From: Comamonadaceae bacterium OTU4NAUVB1
Lineage (GTDB): Bacteria > Pseudomonadota > Gammaproteobacteria > Burkholderiales > Burkholderiaceae_C
Direction: 5' to 3'
Assembly (NCBI GenBank): GCA_024372625.1
Contig: CP099607.1
Span: 186,001 to 250,000, forward strand
Length of the DNA stretch: 64,000 bases
This document shows, in pieces, positions 17,839-28,963 of this stretch. Below the pieces are notes generated by a model, which was not told where the DNA came from, did no database searches, and saw nothing but the letters and a program-made list of their open reading frames with translations. The translations under genes and the position numbers were made by a program. Every line of letters begins with the position of its first letter. Within the stretch, counting starts at the first letter, position 1.

Positions 17839-18299
17839 ACGCTCCCGCCACGCCCGCCACGCCTGCCACGCCCGCCACGCCCGCCGACGACTACGCGGCC
17901 GGCCTGCAGAACCGCCGCCGCGTGCTGGGCGACGCCTGGGTCGACAAGTCGCTCGCCAACCGCACCGGCTTCAACGCCGAGTTCCAGGAACTGATCACGC
18001 GCCACGCGTGGAACGACATCTGGGGCCGGCCCGCGCTGGGCGACCGGACCCGTCGCTTCATGGTGCTGTCGATGATGCTGGGCATCCACGCCTACGAGGA
18101 GTTCGCGATGCACGTGCGCGCCGCGCTCGACGGGCCGCCCGAGTCGCGCCTCACGCCCGACGACATCAAGGAGGTCATCATGATGTCGGCCATCTACTGC
18201 GGCGTGCCGGTGGCCAACCACGCCTTCGGCATCGCCGGGGCCATCCTGCGCGAGAAGGGCCTGCTGACGCCGGCCGACGCGCCCGCCGCCGGGACGTGA
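17835..18299 (+). CDS. pcaC: 4-carboxymuconolactone decarboxylase
   Basis: A 154-residue protein of the CMD/AhpD-like family that decarboxylates 4-carboxymuconolactone to beta-ketoadipate enol-lactone. Family features are RRRVLGDAWVDKSLANRT and the C-terminal MMSAIYCGVPVANHAFGIA helix. The N-terminus has a short (Ala-Thr-Pro)n repeat over about 14 residues, encoded by tandem CCACGCCCG-like units, so that tail may vary in length between strains. ATG at 17835 overlaps the pcaB stop. The usual fusion of PcaC with PcaD is absent; pcaD is separate and an MFS gene lies between. Confidence 0.93.
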   Translation: MNAPATPATPATPATPADDYAAGLQNRRRVLGDAWVDKSLANRTGFNAEFQELITRHAWNDIWGRPALGDRTRRFMVLSMMLGIHAYEEFAMHVRAALDGPPESRLTPDDIKEVIMMSAIYCGVPVANHAFGIAGAILREKGLLTPADAPAAGT

Positions 18300-19507
18300 G
18301 CGGGGCGCCGCCGCGCCCGGGCGCGAGCTTCGCGCTGCTGCTGCCGCTGCTGCTCGCGGCGCAGCCCGTGGCCACCGACAGCTACCTGCCGGCATTGCCG
18401 GCCATCGCGCGCGAACTGGGTTCGGCCAGCGCCAGCCTGACGCTGTTCGTGCTGGCCTTCGGCATCGCGCAGCTGGTGTGCGGGCCGCTGGCCGACCGCT
18501 TCGGGCGCCGGCCGGTGCTGCTGGGCGGGCTGGCGCTGTACGTCGTCGCGGCGGCCGGCGGCGCGTTCGCGCCGGGCATCGCGCTGCTGGGCGCCTGGCG
18601 CGCGACGCAGGGCATGGCGATGGCCGCGATCCTGGTGTGCGCCCGCGCGGCCGTGCGCGACCTCTACCCCGCCCACGAGGGGCCGCACGTCATGGCACGC
18701 GGGCTGACCGGGCTGGGCGCGGTCGCGCTGGTGTCGCCGGTGCTGGGCGCGCAGGTGGTGCAGCACCTCGGCTGGCGCGCCGTCCTGCTGGGCATGTCGC
18801 TCTACGCGGCGGCGCTGCTGGCGCTGTGCTGGCGGCGCTTCGACGAGACCCGGGCGCCGCGCGCGGCCGGCGTGGCGGCACCCGTCGGCAGCGCGCGCGC
18901 GGTGTTCGCCAGCGCCTCGTTCCGCGCCTGGGCCAGCCTCTCCGCGACGACCTACGGCGGCCTGTTCGTCTTCCTGCTGCTCTCGCCCATCGTCTACATC
19001 GGCCATCTGGGCCTGTCGCCCGCGTCGTATGGCTGGATTCCCGCCGGGGGCTCGCTGGTCTACATCCTGGGCACCACCGCGTGCCGCCGGCTGCTGCGCC
19101 GCCACGGCGCGCTGCGCTCGGTCCAGGCGGCCTCGCTGCTGAGTCTTGCGGGCGCCACCGTGCAGGTGCTGGGGTGCTGGCTGGCGCCGGGCAGCGTGGT
19201 CCCGCTCCTGGCCGGGCACGTGCTCTACGCGTTCGGCCACGGCATCCACCAGCCGTGCGGCCAGGCCGGCGCCGTCGGCGAGCTCCCGCACCTGGCCGGC
19301 CGCGCGGTGTCGTGGTCGGGCTTCGGCATGATGATGGTGGCGTTCGCCACCGGCCAGATCGCGGCCCGGTTCGTCGATGCCGGCCACACCCACGGCGCCT
19401 GGCCGATGGTGGTGCCCCTGCTGCTGGCGGGCCTCGTGCTGGTCGCCATCGCCTTCGTCTGGCTGCCGCGCCTTCCTCCGCTCTTCAAGGAACCTCCCCC
19501 ACCATGA
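18296..19507 (+). CDS. Bcr/CflA-type major facilitator transporter embedded in the pca operon
   Basis: About 403 residues with roughly twelve hydrophobic segments and the conserved loop PLADRFGRRPVLLGG after the second segment. The ATDSYLPALPAIARELG stretch in helix 1 is characteristic of the Bcr/CflA drug-resistance branch. The start is taken as GTG at 18296, overlapping the pcaC stop (GTGA). The stop overlaps the pcaD start in turn, so it is translationally locked into the operon. That tight coupling suggests a pathway role, either uptake of an aromatic or hydroaromatic acid or export of a toxic intermediate. The family is known mostly for efflux, so direction is open. Confidence 0.85.
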   Translation: MSGAPPRPGASFALLLPLLLAAQPVATDSYLPALPAIARELGSASASLTLFVLAFGIAQLVCGPLADRFGRRPVLLGGLALYVVAAAGGAFAPGIALLGAWRATQGMAMAAILVCARAAVRDLYPAHEGPHVMARGLTGLGAVALVSPVLGAQVVQHLGWRAVLLGMSLYAAALLALCWRRFDETRAPRAAGVAAPVGSARAVFASASFRAWASLSATTYGGLFVFLLLSPIVYIGHLGLSPASYGWIPAGGSLVYILGTTACRRLLRRHGALRSVQAASLLSLAGATVQVLGCWLAPGSVVPLLAGHVLYAFGHGIHQPCGQAGAVGELPHLAGRAVSWSGFGMMMVAFATGQIAARFVDAGHTHGAWPMVVPLLLAGLVLVAIAFVWLPRLPPLFKEPPPP

Positions 19508-20274
19508 CCGCTCCCCGTCTCCATGTCGTCCGCGAGGGCGAAGGCCCTTTCGTCGTCCTCAGCCACGCCCTGGGCAGCGACCTGCGCATGTGGGACGGCG
19601 TCGCCGCGCTGCTCGCGCGCGCCCACACCGTGCTGCGCTACGACCACCGCAACCACGGCGGCTCCGAACGCGTGGCGGAACCGTTCGGCATGCAGGCGCT
19701 GGGGCGCGACGCCGCCGCGCTCATCGAGCGCGAGACCGGCGGCGAGCCGGTGCATTTCGTCGGCCTGTCGATGGGCGGCATGACGGCGCAGGCGCTGGCG
19801 GCGGAGCGCCCCGACCTGCTGCGCAGCGTGACGATCGCCAACTCGTCGGCCCATTACCCGGACCCGGCGCCCTGGCGCGCGCGCGCCGAGGCCGTGGCCG
19901 CCCGGGGCGTCGAGGCCATCGCCGACGGCGCCGTCGAGCGCTGGCTGACGCCCGCCTTCGCGGCCACGCCCGAGGGCGCGACCGCCGCGCGCGCGCTGCG
20001 CGACGTGCTGGTGCGCAACGACCCCCGGGCCTACATCGACAGCTGCGCCGCCGTCGCCGCGATCGACCTGCGCGAGGGCAACCGCCGCATCGCGGTGCCG
20101 ACGCTGGTGATCGCCGGCGCGCAGGACCTGGCGACGCCGCCGGCGATGTCCGAGGCCATCGTCGCGGCGATCCCCGGCGCGCGGCTGGCGACCCTGGACG
20201 CCGCGCACGTCAGCGCGGTCGAGCGGCCGGCGGAGTTCGTGGCGCTGCTGATCGATTTCTGGCGCAGCCTCTGA
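19504..20274 (+). CDS. pcaD: 3-oxoadipate enol-lactonase
   Basis: A 256-residue alpha/beta hydrolase with nucleophile Ser89 in GLSMGG, an acid in AGAQDLATPP and a histidine in DAAHVSAVERP, the full catalytic triad. It hydrolyses beta-ketoadipate enol-lactone to beta-ketoadipate, which PcaIJ then activates. Start overlaps the preceding MFS stop (ATGA). It is the last gene of the operon that began with pcaI. It converges on an IclR regulator with 18 bases between stops. Other lactonases or esterases share the fold, but context makes PcaD nearly certain. Confidence 0.93.
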   Translation: MTAPRLHVVREGEGPFVVLSHALGSDLRMWDGVAALLARAHTVLRYDHRNHGGSERVAEPFGMQALGRDAAALIERETGGEPVHFVGLSMGGMTAQALAAERPDLLRSVTIANSSAHYPDPAPWRARAEAVAARGVEAIADGAVERWLTPAFAATPEGATAARALRDVLVRNDPRAYIDSCAAVAAIDLREGNRRIAVPTLVIAGAQDLATPPAMSEAIVAAIPGARLATLDAAHVSAVERPAEFVALLIDFWRSL

Positions 20275-20292
20275 GCCCGGGCCGCGCGGTCC

Positions 20293-21096
20293 TCACAGCA
20301 GCGGGCGCAGGGCGTCGGCCACGTCGCGCAGCACCGGCAGCAGCCGGTCGACCAGCTGCTCGCCGGGATAGACCTGGCGCTGCACCGTGACGCTCAGCGC
20401 GTAGTGGCACCGGCCCTTGCGGTCCTGGAGCGGCACGGCCAGCCCGCACAGGCCGTAGTTCAGGTGCTGGTCGGCCTTCCAGTAGCCCAGCGCGCGCGCC
20501 GTGCGCACGCTGTCGTGGAAGCGCGCGGCGTCGACCGCGTCCGAGCCCGTGTACTCGACGAAGTCGTGCCGTTCGATCCAGGCGGCGAGCGCCTCGTCGT
20601 CGAAGGCCGCGAGCAGCACGAAGCCCTGGGACACCACGTGCGCCGGCACGCGCGCGCCCGGATGAAAGCCGATCGACACCATGCGCGGCGCGTTGCTGCG
20701 CGCGATGTAGATGACCTCGTGGCCGTCGAGCGCGCCGACGTTGATCGCCTCGCCGCACTGCATCGACGCGCGCTGCAGGTAGGGCTGGACCAGGCGCGGC
20801 ACGCGCGCGCTGTCCAGGAACGACTGGCCCAGGCGCAGCACGCGCGGCAGCAGCCAGTAGTACTTGCCGTCCGTGGCGGCGTAGCCGAAATGCACCAGGC
20901 TCAGCAGGTAGCGCCGCGCCGCGGTGCGCGTGAGGCCGGTGACCGCGCCGGCCTCGGTCGCGGTCATGCGCGGGCGGTCGTCCGTAAAGGCCTCGATGAC
21001 GCGCAGCCCCTTGCCGAGCCCCTCGATCAGCAGCTTGCGATCGATGTCGCCGGTGGGCGGAGCGGGAACGGGCGGCAGGGCGGGCAGATGAGTCAT
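20293..21096 (-). CDS. IclR-family regulator, divergent from quiC
   Basis: A 267-residue IclR protein. The N-terminal segment LIEGLGKGLRVIEAFTDDRP and the helix-turn-helix MTATEAGAVTGLTRTAARRYL resemble the PcaR/PcaU/PobR group. The effector domain spans from about residue 95 to the end. The start MTHLPALPP at 21096 has a TGAGGAC ribosome binding site; a longer frame upstream would run into the divergent promoter. It faces quiC and the ShiA-like transporter across about 120 bases and probably controls them in response to protocatechuate, shikimate or a derivative. It is a second, distinct IclR protein in the cluster, suggesting separate control of the upper and lower pathway. Confidence 0.85.
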   Translation of the reverse strand: MTHLPALPPVPAPPTGDIDRKLLIEGLGKGLRVIEAFTDDRPRMTATEAGAVTGLTRTAARRYLLSLVHFGYAATDGKYYWLLPRVLRLGQSFLDSARVPRLVQPYLQRASMQCGEAINVGALDGHEVIYIARSNAPRMVSIGFHPGARVPAHVVSQGFVLLAAFDDEALAAWIERHDFVEYTGSDAVDAARFHDSVRTARALGYWKADQHLNYGLCGLAVPLQDRKGRCHYALSVTVQRQVYPGEQLVDRLLPVLRDVADALRPLL

Positions 21097-21215
21097 CGGA
21101 GTCCTCAGGGGTAACCCCCGTTTCGATCGCGCAGCGCACGCGGACGATCGATCATCGCTCGCCACAGGGTTCGACGGCATTGTGACGAACCCCCAGGCTT
21201 CCTACAGTCGCTGCC

Positions 21216-23111
21216 ATGCATCGCTCCATCGCCACCGTGTCGCTCAGCGGCACCCTGCGCCAGAAGCTCGAGGCCATCGCCGCCGCGGGCTTCGACGGCA
21301 TCGAACTGTTCGAGGCGGACTTCATCAACTTCAAGGGCACGGCCGCCGAGCTGGGACGCATCGCGTCGGACCTCGGCCTGTCGATCGACCTCTACCAGCC
21401 GTTCCGCGACTTCGAAGGCATGCCCGAGGCGCAGTTCCGCCGCAGCCTGGAGCGCGCCGAGCGCAAGTTCGACCTGATGCAGGCGATGGGGGCGCCCCTG
21501 GTGCTGTGCTGCTCCAACACGTCGCCGCTGACCATCGACGATCCCGCGCTGGCCGCGTCGCAGCTGCATGCGCTGGCCGAGCGCGCCGCGCGGCGCGGCC
21601 TGCGCGTGGGCTTCGAGGCCCTGGCCTGGGGCCGCAGGACCTCCCTGTACGGCCAGGCCTGGGACATCGTGCGTCGCGCCGACCATCCGGCCCTGGGCCT
21701 GATCCTCGACAGCTTCCACACGATCTCGCTGAAGGACGACCCGGCGGGCATCGCCGACATCCCCGGCGACCGGATCTTCTTCCTGCAGATGGCCGACGCG
21801 CCGCTGCTGGAGATGAGCGTGCTGCAGTGGGCGCGCCACCACCGCTCGTTCCCGGGGCAGGGCGACTTCGGGGTGGTCGACTTCTTCGTGCAGACGCTGC
21901 GCGCCGGCTACACCGGGCCGCTCTCGCTGGAGATCTTCAACGACGTGTTCCGCGAGACGCCCAACCGCCGCATCGCGGTGGACGCTATGCGCTCGCTGCT
22001 CTACCTGGAGAGCGAGGCGCGCGAGCGGCCGGCGGCGCTGCCGGTTCCGATGCCGGCCGTGGCGCTGGTCGCGCCGCCGCCGCTGCCCCGGCTCGACGGC
22101 ATCACCTTCGTCGAATTCGCGGCCGACGCGGCCTCGGGGGCGGCGCTGGGCGCGAGCTTCGAGCAGTTCGGCTTCCGCCGCGTCGGCCGCCACCGCTCCA
22201 AGGCGGTGTCGCTCTACCGCCAGGGCGACATCCACCTGCTGGTCAACGCCGAGCCGGACTCGTTCGCGCGGGCGCGTTTCGAGGCCCACGGCGCCTCGGT
22301 CTGCGCGCTGGGGCTGCGCACGCCCGACGCGCAGGGCGCGGTCGCGCGCGCCGTGGCGATGCGCTCGCAGCGCCATGACAGCCCGATCGGCCCGGACGAG
22401 ACGCCGGTGCCGGCGATCGTCGCGCCCGGGGGCAACCTGCTGCATTTCGTGCCGTCGGCCCTGGGCGTCCACGGCCTGTACGCGGCCGATTTCATCCTCG
22501 ACGACGACGACGCGGAGGCCGACGACGCCGGCGCCGGGCTGCGCGCGATCGATCACGTCGCCCTCGGCCTGGCGGTCGACCAGCTCGACACCTGGGTGCT
22601 GTTCTCGCGCGCCGTGCTGGGCCTGGAGCCGGCCGACAGCCAGGAGCTGGCCGACCCCTTCGGGCTGATCCGCAGCCGCGGCGTGGCCAACGCCGGGCGC
22701 AGCGTGCGCCTGGTGCTCAACGTGTCGCTGAGCCAGCGCACCCGGACCGCCCGCATGATCGGCGTGACCGGCGGCGGGGCGGTGCACCACGTCGCGTTCT
22801 CCTGCGCCGACATCTTCGAGACCGTGGCGCGCCTGCGCGCGCGCGGCGTGCGCTTCGTGCCGATCTCCGACAACTACCACGACGACCTGCCCACCCGGCT
22901 GGACCTGGACCCTGGCCTGGTCGAGCGCATGCGCGCCGCCGGCGTGGTGTTCGACCGCTCGCCCGCGGGCGACTACCTGCACATCTACGCCGAAAGCCTG
23001 GAGGGCGAGGGCGCCTTCTTCGAGATCGTGCAGCGCGTCGGGGCCTACGACGGCTACGGCAGCACCAACGCGCCGGCCCGGATGGCCTCGCAGGCCCAGC
23101 AGCAGCCCTGA
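21216..23111 (+). CDS. quiC: 3-dehydroshikimate dehydratase fused to a 4-hydroxyphenylpyruvate dioxygenase-like domain (QuiC type)
   Basis: A 631-residue two-domain protein. Residues 1-270 form a xylose-isomerase-like TIM barrel with candidate divalent-metal ligands Glu134 (GFEAL), Asp165 (LDSFH), Gln191 (FLQMAD) and Glu239 (SLEIFND). These fit the active site of the QuiC1 dehydratases of Pseudomonas. This domain dehydrates 3-dehydroshikimate to protocatechuate. Residues about 285-620 are two VOC modules like 4-hydroxyphenylpyruvate dioxygenase. A His-His-Glu triad is still visible in AIDHVAL, VHHVAF and FFEIVQR, so the domain may bind metal, although no dioxygenase role is established in QuiC1. 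It links hydroaromatic acids to pcaHG. Confidence 0.9.
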   Translation: MHRSIATVSLSGTLRQKLEAIAAAGFDGIELFEADFINFKGTAAELGRIASDLGLSIDLYQPFRDFEGMPEAQFRRSLERAERKFDLMQAMGAPLVLCCSNTSPLTIDDPALAASQLHALAERAARRGLRVGFEALAWGRRTSLYGQAWDIVRRADHPALGLILDSFHTISLKDDPAGIADIPGDRIFFLQMADAPLLEMSVLQWARHHRSFPGQGDFGVVDFFVQTLRAGYTGPLSLEIFNDVFRETPNRRIAVDAMRSLLYLESEARERPAALPVPMPAVALVAPPPLPRLDGITFVEFAADAASGAALGASFEQFGFRRVGRHRSKAVSLYRQGDIHLLVNAEPDSFARARFEAHGASVCALGLRTPDAQGAVARAVAMRSQRHDSPIGPDETPVPAIVAPGGNLLHFVPSALGVHGLYAADFILDDDDAEADDAGAGLRAIDHVALGLAVDQLDTWVLFSRAVLGLEPADSQELADPFGLIRSRGVANAGRSVRLVLNVSLSQRTRTARMIGVTGGGAVHHVAFSCADIFETVARLRARGVRFVPISDNYHDDLPTRLDLDPGLVERMRAAGVVFDRSPAGDYLHIYAESLEGEGAFFEIVQRVGAYDGYGSTNAPARMASQAQQQP

Positions 23112-23206
23112 GGGCCGCGCGCCGAGCCCCGCCCGCCGCCGCCATTGCCATTTCCTTTTCCTCCCGCCACCGCCACAGCCCCCATCACCCATCGGAGACG
23201 ACAACC

Positions 23207-24622
23207 ATGACAAATCCCGCGACAGTCCACGAGCCCTCGGGCCGACACCAGACCAAGAAGGCCACCGCCAGCGGCTGGATCGGCTCGGCGCTCGAGTACT
23301 ACGACTTCTTCATCTACGCCACGGCGGCGGCGCTGATCTTTCCGCAGATCTTCTTTCCCAAGGGCGACCCGAAGACCGCCATCATCGCCTCGCTCGCGAC
23401 CTACGGCGTGGGCTACATCGCGCGTCCCATCGGCGCGGCGGTGCTCGGCCACTGGGGCGACACCCATGGGCGCAAGCACGTGCTGGTGATCTGCATGTTC
23501 CTGATGGGCTTCTCCACCGTGGCCGTCGGCCTGCTGCCGACCTACGACCAGGTCGGCCTGCTCGCCCCGTTCCTGCTGGTGCTGCTGCGCCTGGTGCAGG
23601 GCTTCGCGGTGGCCGGTGAGATCTCCGGCGCCAGCTCGATGATCCTGGAGCACGCGCCGTTCGGCCGTCGCGGCTTCTTCTCCAGCTTCACGCTGCAGGG
23701 CGTGCAGGCCGGCCAGATCATGGCGGCGGCGGTGTTCCTGCCGCTCGCGCACTACATGCCGGCCGAGCAGTTCAACAGCTGGGGCTGGCGCATCCCGTTC
23801 CTGCTGAGCTTCATCGTGATCGTCGCGGGCTACATCATCCGCCGCGAGGTCAGCGAGACGCCGGCCTTCACCGACGTCGGCACCACCGGCAAGGTGCCCA
23901 AGGCGCCCCTCGTGCAGGCCGTGACCGAGAGCTGGGGCGACATGCTGCGCGTGATGGCGTGCTCGCTGATGAACGTGATCCCGGTGGTGACCACCATCTT
24001 CGGCGCCGCCTACGCGGTGCAGCCGGGCTACGGCATCGGTTTCGAGAAGGACGTCTACCTGTGGATCCCGGTGATGGGCAACATCGTGGCCGTGCTGGTG
24101 ATCCCCTACGTGGGCGCCCTGTCCGACAGGATCGGCCGTCGCATCCCGATCATGGTCGGCGCCGTCGGCTCGGGCCTGCTGTCCTTCGCCTACCTCTACG
24201 CGATCAGCATCCACAACGTGCCGATGGCGATCGTCTTCTCGCTGCTGATGTGGGGCGTGGTCTACCAGGGCTACAACGCCGTGTTCCCCAGCTTCTACCC
24301 GGAGATGTTCCCGACCCGCACCCGCGTCTCGGGCATGGCGATCTCGCAGAACCTGGGCACCGCCGTGACCGCGCTGCTGCCGGCGCTGTTCGTGGCGGTG
24401 GCGCCCCCCGGCGCCATGAACATCCCGTTCATGATCGGCTCGATCACGCTGGCGATCACGATCGTGGCGGCCATCGCCGCCTTCACGGCGCGCGAGACCT
24501 ACCGCGTCCACATGCTCGACCTGGGCAACAAGGACGCCGTGCCCGTGCCCCCGGCCGAGTACGAGCGCCTGCGCCAGAAGGCCATCGCCGACGGCAAGCT
24601 GCCCGAGGTCCGGACGGCCTGA
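23207..24622 (+). CDS. MFS metabolite:H+ symporter, ShiA-like shikimate transporter
   Basis: A 471-residue inner-membrane protein with twelve predicted hydrophobic segments. [20 protein letters not shown] at the start of helix 1 and [13 protein letters not shown] in the 2-3 loop are hallmarks of the metabolite:H+ symporter branch, which includes ShiA (shikimate), KgtP and ProP. The gene follows quiC by 95 bases, with a CGGAGACG ribosome binding site. Shikimate or dehydroshikimate uptake therefore fits best, though a related aromatic or dicarboxylic acid is possible. A rho-independent terminator follows 60 bases after the stop. It likely shares the quiC promoter and IclR control. Confidence 0.85.
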   Translation: MTNPATVHEPSGRHQTKKATASGWIGSALEYYDFFIYATAAALIFPQIFFPKGDPKTAIIASLATYGVGYIARPIGAAVLGHWGDTHGRKHVLVICMFLMGFSTVAVGLLPTYDQVGLLAPFLLVLLRLVQGFAVAGEISGASSMILEHAPFGRRGFFSSFTLQGVQAGQIMAAAVFLPLAHYMPAEQFNSWGWRIPFLLSFIVIVAGYIIRREVSETPAFTDVGTTGKVPKAPLVQAVTESWGDMLRVMACSLMNVIPVVTTIFGAAYAVQPGYGIGFEKDVYLWIPVMGNIVAVLVIPYVGALSDRIGRRIPIMVGAVGSGLLSFAYLYAISIHNVPMAIVFSLLMWGVVYQGYNAVFPSFYPEMFPTRTRVSGMAISQNLGTAVTALLPALFVAVAPPGAMNIPFMIGSITLAITIVAAIAAFTARETYRVHMLDLGNKDAVPVPPAEYERLRQKAIADGKLPEVRTA

Positions 24623-24681
24623 GGCCGCGTCCTCCCGCGCTGCGCCTGCGCGCGACGGCCCGACGCCGTCGCCCGGCGCCG

Positions 24682-24717
24682 ACTCCCGGCCAGCCACGTG
24701 CTGCGTCCGGGAGTTTT
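24682..24717 (+). terminator. Rho-independent terminator after the ShiA-like gene
   Basis: ACTCCCGG at 24682-24689 pairs with CCGGGAGT at 24707-24714, an inner CAGC/GCTG pair extends the stem, and TTTT follows at 24714-24717. This ends the quiC transcript before the acs promoter region. The rest of the 236-base gap holds no visible gene. Confidence 0.75.
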
Positions 24718-24858
24718 CCGTTTCGCGGCGCGATAGATTTCCCCGATGGGGCCGATGCGCCGGAAAGCATCGGCATGGGTAGTTACACGCCTTGTCAGTA
24801 CAGGGAGGGCGACCCTAGACTGCGGCGCGTTCAAAGCCACAGACAACAGGAGACGCTT

Positions 24859-26826
<1,968 letters not shown>

Positions 26827-26830
26827 CCCC

Positions 26831-27139
26831 ATGGAAGACGATCTCGTCACGCGCATCGCCAACGATCCGCGCTACATCGAACTCAAGCACAAGCGCACCC
26901 GCTTCGGCTGGTGGCTCACCCTGTCGATGATGGTCGTGTACTACGGCTTCATCCTGCTGGTGGCCTTCGACAAGGCATTCCTCTTCCAGCGGCTGGGCGC
27001 CGGCGTCACGACGCTCGGCATGCCCATCGGACTGGCCGTGATCATCTTCACGATCGTCATCACCGGCATCTACGTGCGCCGGGCCAACAACGAATACGAC
27101 GCGCTGACCGAACAGATCGCCCGGGGAGTGAACAAGTGA
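26831..27139 (+). CDS. DUF485 inner-membrane protein (YjcH-like)
   Basis: A 102-residue protein with two hydrophobic segments (about 25-47 and 60-82). The cytosolic start [20 protein letters not shown] is typical of DUF485 proteins. In E. coli the homologue YjcH lies between acs and actP, exactly as here. It is thought to assist the acetate permease. Four bases after acs, and its stop overlaps the actP start (GTGA). No catalytic residues. Confidence 0.9.
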   Translation: MEDDLVTRIANDPRYIELKHKRTRFGWWLTLSMMVVYYGFILLVAFDKAFLFQRLGAGVTTLGMPIGLAVIIFTIVITGIYVRRANNEYDALTEQIARGVNK

Positions 27140-28872
27140 ATTTGAGCCACGCATCGAAACGATACTTCGGCGGCGCCGCCTGTCTGGCGCTGGCCTCGAC
27201 CCTGGCGACGGTCGTCCACGCGGCGGGCGCCGACCTCGGCCAGGCCCAGAAGCAGGCCACCAACTGGACGGCGATCGGCATGTTCGCCGCCTTCGTGGTG
27301 GCGACGCTGTTCATCACCAAGTGGGCCGCGGCCAAGACCAAGAGCGCGGCCGACTTCTACACCGCCGGCGGCGGCATCACCGGCTTCCAGAACGGCCTGG
27401 CGATCGCCGGCGACTTCATGTCGGCCGCCTCGTTCCTGGGCATCTCCGCGGCCGTGATGGTCGGCGGCTTCGACGGGCTGATCTATTCGATCGGCTTCCT
27501 GGTGGGCTGGCCGGTGGTCACGTTCCTGCTGGCCGAGCGCCTGCGCAACCTGGGCAAGTTCACCTTCGCGGACGTGGCGGCGTTCCGCTTCGAGCAGAAG
27601 CCCGTGCGCGTCTTCGCCGCTTCCGGCACGCTGGTGGTGGTGGCCTTCTACCTGATCGCGCAGATGGTGGGCGCGGGGCAGCTGATCAAGCTGCTGTTCG
27701 GTCTGGAGTACTGGATCGCGGTGGTCATCGTCGGCGCGCTGATGATGGTGTACGTGCTGTTCGGCGGCATGACGGCCACGACCTGGGTGCAGATCATCAA
27801 GGCCTGCCTGCTGCTGGCCGGGGCGAGCTTCATGGCGTTCATGGTGCTGCTGCACTTCGGCTTCAGTCCCGAGGCGATGTTCGCCAAGGCGGTGGAGGTC
27901 AAGACCGGCCTGGCGACCGCGGCGGGAAAGACGCCCGAGGCGGCGGCGGCCGAGGGCTTCTCCATCATGGGCCCGGGCGGCTTCATCAAGGACCCGATCT
28001 CGGCGATCAGCTTCGGCATGGCGCTGATGTTCGGCACCGCCGGGCTGCCGCACATCCTGATGCGCTTCTTCACGGTGCCCAACGCCAAGGAGGCACGAAA
28101 GTCGGTGCTGTGGGCGACGACGTGGATCGGCTACTTCTACATCCTGACCTTCATCATCGGCTTCGGCGCCATCACCTTCGTGCTGACGAACCCGGAGTTC
28201 CTCGATGCCAAGGGCGGCCTGCTCGGCGGCGGCAACATGGCGGCGGTGCATCTGGCCAAGGCCGTGGGCGGCAACGTGTTCCTGGGCTTCATCTCGGCCG
28301 TCGCCTTCGCCACCATCCTGGCGGTGGTCGCGGGACTGACGCTCTCGGGCGCCTCGGCGGTGTCGCACGACATCTACGCGACGGTCATCAAGAAGGGCCA
28401 GGCCGACAGCAAGGCGGAACTGAAGGTCTCGCGCATCACGACGGTGGCCCTGGGCGTCATCGCGGTGGTGCTGGGCATCGTCTTCGAGAAGCAGAACATC
28501 GCCTTCATGGTCAGTCTGGCCTTCGCCATCGCGGCCTCGGCCAACTTCCCGGTGCTGCTGATGTCGGTGCTGTGGAAGGACTGCACCACGCGCGGCGCGG
28601 TGATCGGCGGCTTCCTGGGCCTGATCTCCTCGGTGGTGCTGACGATCGTCTCGCCGGCGGTCTGGGAGGCCACGCTGGGTTACCCGAAGGGCTCGGCGCT
28701 GTTCCCGTACGCGTCGCCCGCGCTGTTCTCGATGACCATCGGCTTCGTGGGCATCTGGCTGTTCTCGGTCCTGGACAAGAGCGCGCGCGCCGCGCGTGAC
28801 CGCGCCGGCTTCCTGCCGCAGCAGGTGCGCTCGGAAACCGGCATCGGCGCCTCGGGCGCTTCGGGTCACTGA
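27136..28872 (+). CDS. actP: Cation/acetate symporter
   Basis: A 578-residue sodium:solute symporter family member with an N-terminal signal-like segment and about thirteen hydrophobic stretches. Family motifs include [24 protein letters not shown] and [22 protein letters not shown]. It imports acetate and some other short-chain acids with a cation. Start is GTG at 27136, overlapping the DUF485 stop; the conserved sequence begins soon after, so this start is preferred. The C-terminal 20 residues are Ser/Gly rich. A perfect 11-bp hairpin follows the stop. Confidence 0.93.
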   Translation: MNLSHASKRYFGGAACLALASTLATVVHAAGADLGQAQKQATNWTAIGMFAAFVVATLFITKWAAAKTKSAADFYTAGGGITGFQNGLAIAGDFMSAASFLGISAAVMVGGFDGLIYSIGFLVGWPVVTFLLAERLRNLGKFTFADVAAFRFEQKPVRVFAASGTLVVVAFYLIAQMVGAGQLIKLLFGLEYWIAVVIVGALMMVYVLFGGMTATTWVQIIKACLLLAGASFMAFMVLLHFGFSPEAMFAKAVEVKTGLATAAGKTPEAAAAEGFSIMGPGGFIKDPISAISFGMALMFGTAGLPHILMRFFTVPNAKEARKSVLWATTWIGYFYILTFIIGFGAITFVLTNPEFLDAKGGLLGGGNMAAVHLAKAVGGNVFLGFISAVAFATILAVVAGLTLSGASAVSHDIYATVIKKGQADSKAELKVSRITTVALGVIAVVLGIVFEKQNIAFMVSLAFAIAASANFPVLLMSVLWKDCTTRGAVIGGFLGLISSVVLTIVSPAVWEATLGYPKGSALFPYASPALFSMTIGFVGIWLFSVLDKSARAARDRAGFLPQQVRSETGIGASGASGH

Positions 28873-28889
28873 CGCCCGCGATGCCTTGC

Positions 28890-28945
28890 AACGGCCCCGG
28901 CGGGCCGGTGGCGGACCCGTTCCGCGCCGGTCCACCGGGGCCGTT
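28890..28945. terminator. Long inverted repeat between convergent actP and the recombinase-like gene
   Basis: AACGGCCCCGG at 28890-28900 and its exact complement CCGGGGCCGTT at 28935-28945 flank a 34-base GC-rich loop that itself has further pairing (GGGCCGG with CCGGTCC-like bases). There is no T-run. Position between two converging stops fits a bidirectional terminator. Confidence 0.45.
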
Positions 28946-28963
28946 CGACGTTCCGGGCCCGGC

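Noticed and set aside
17835..17884. CRISPR-like or mobile short repeats at the pcaC start
   Set aside because: The CCACGCCCG-like units are an in-frame Ala-Thr-Pro coding repeat with no spacers.
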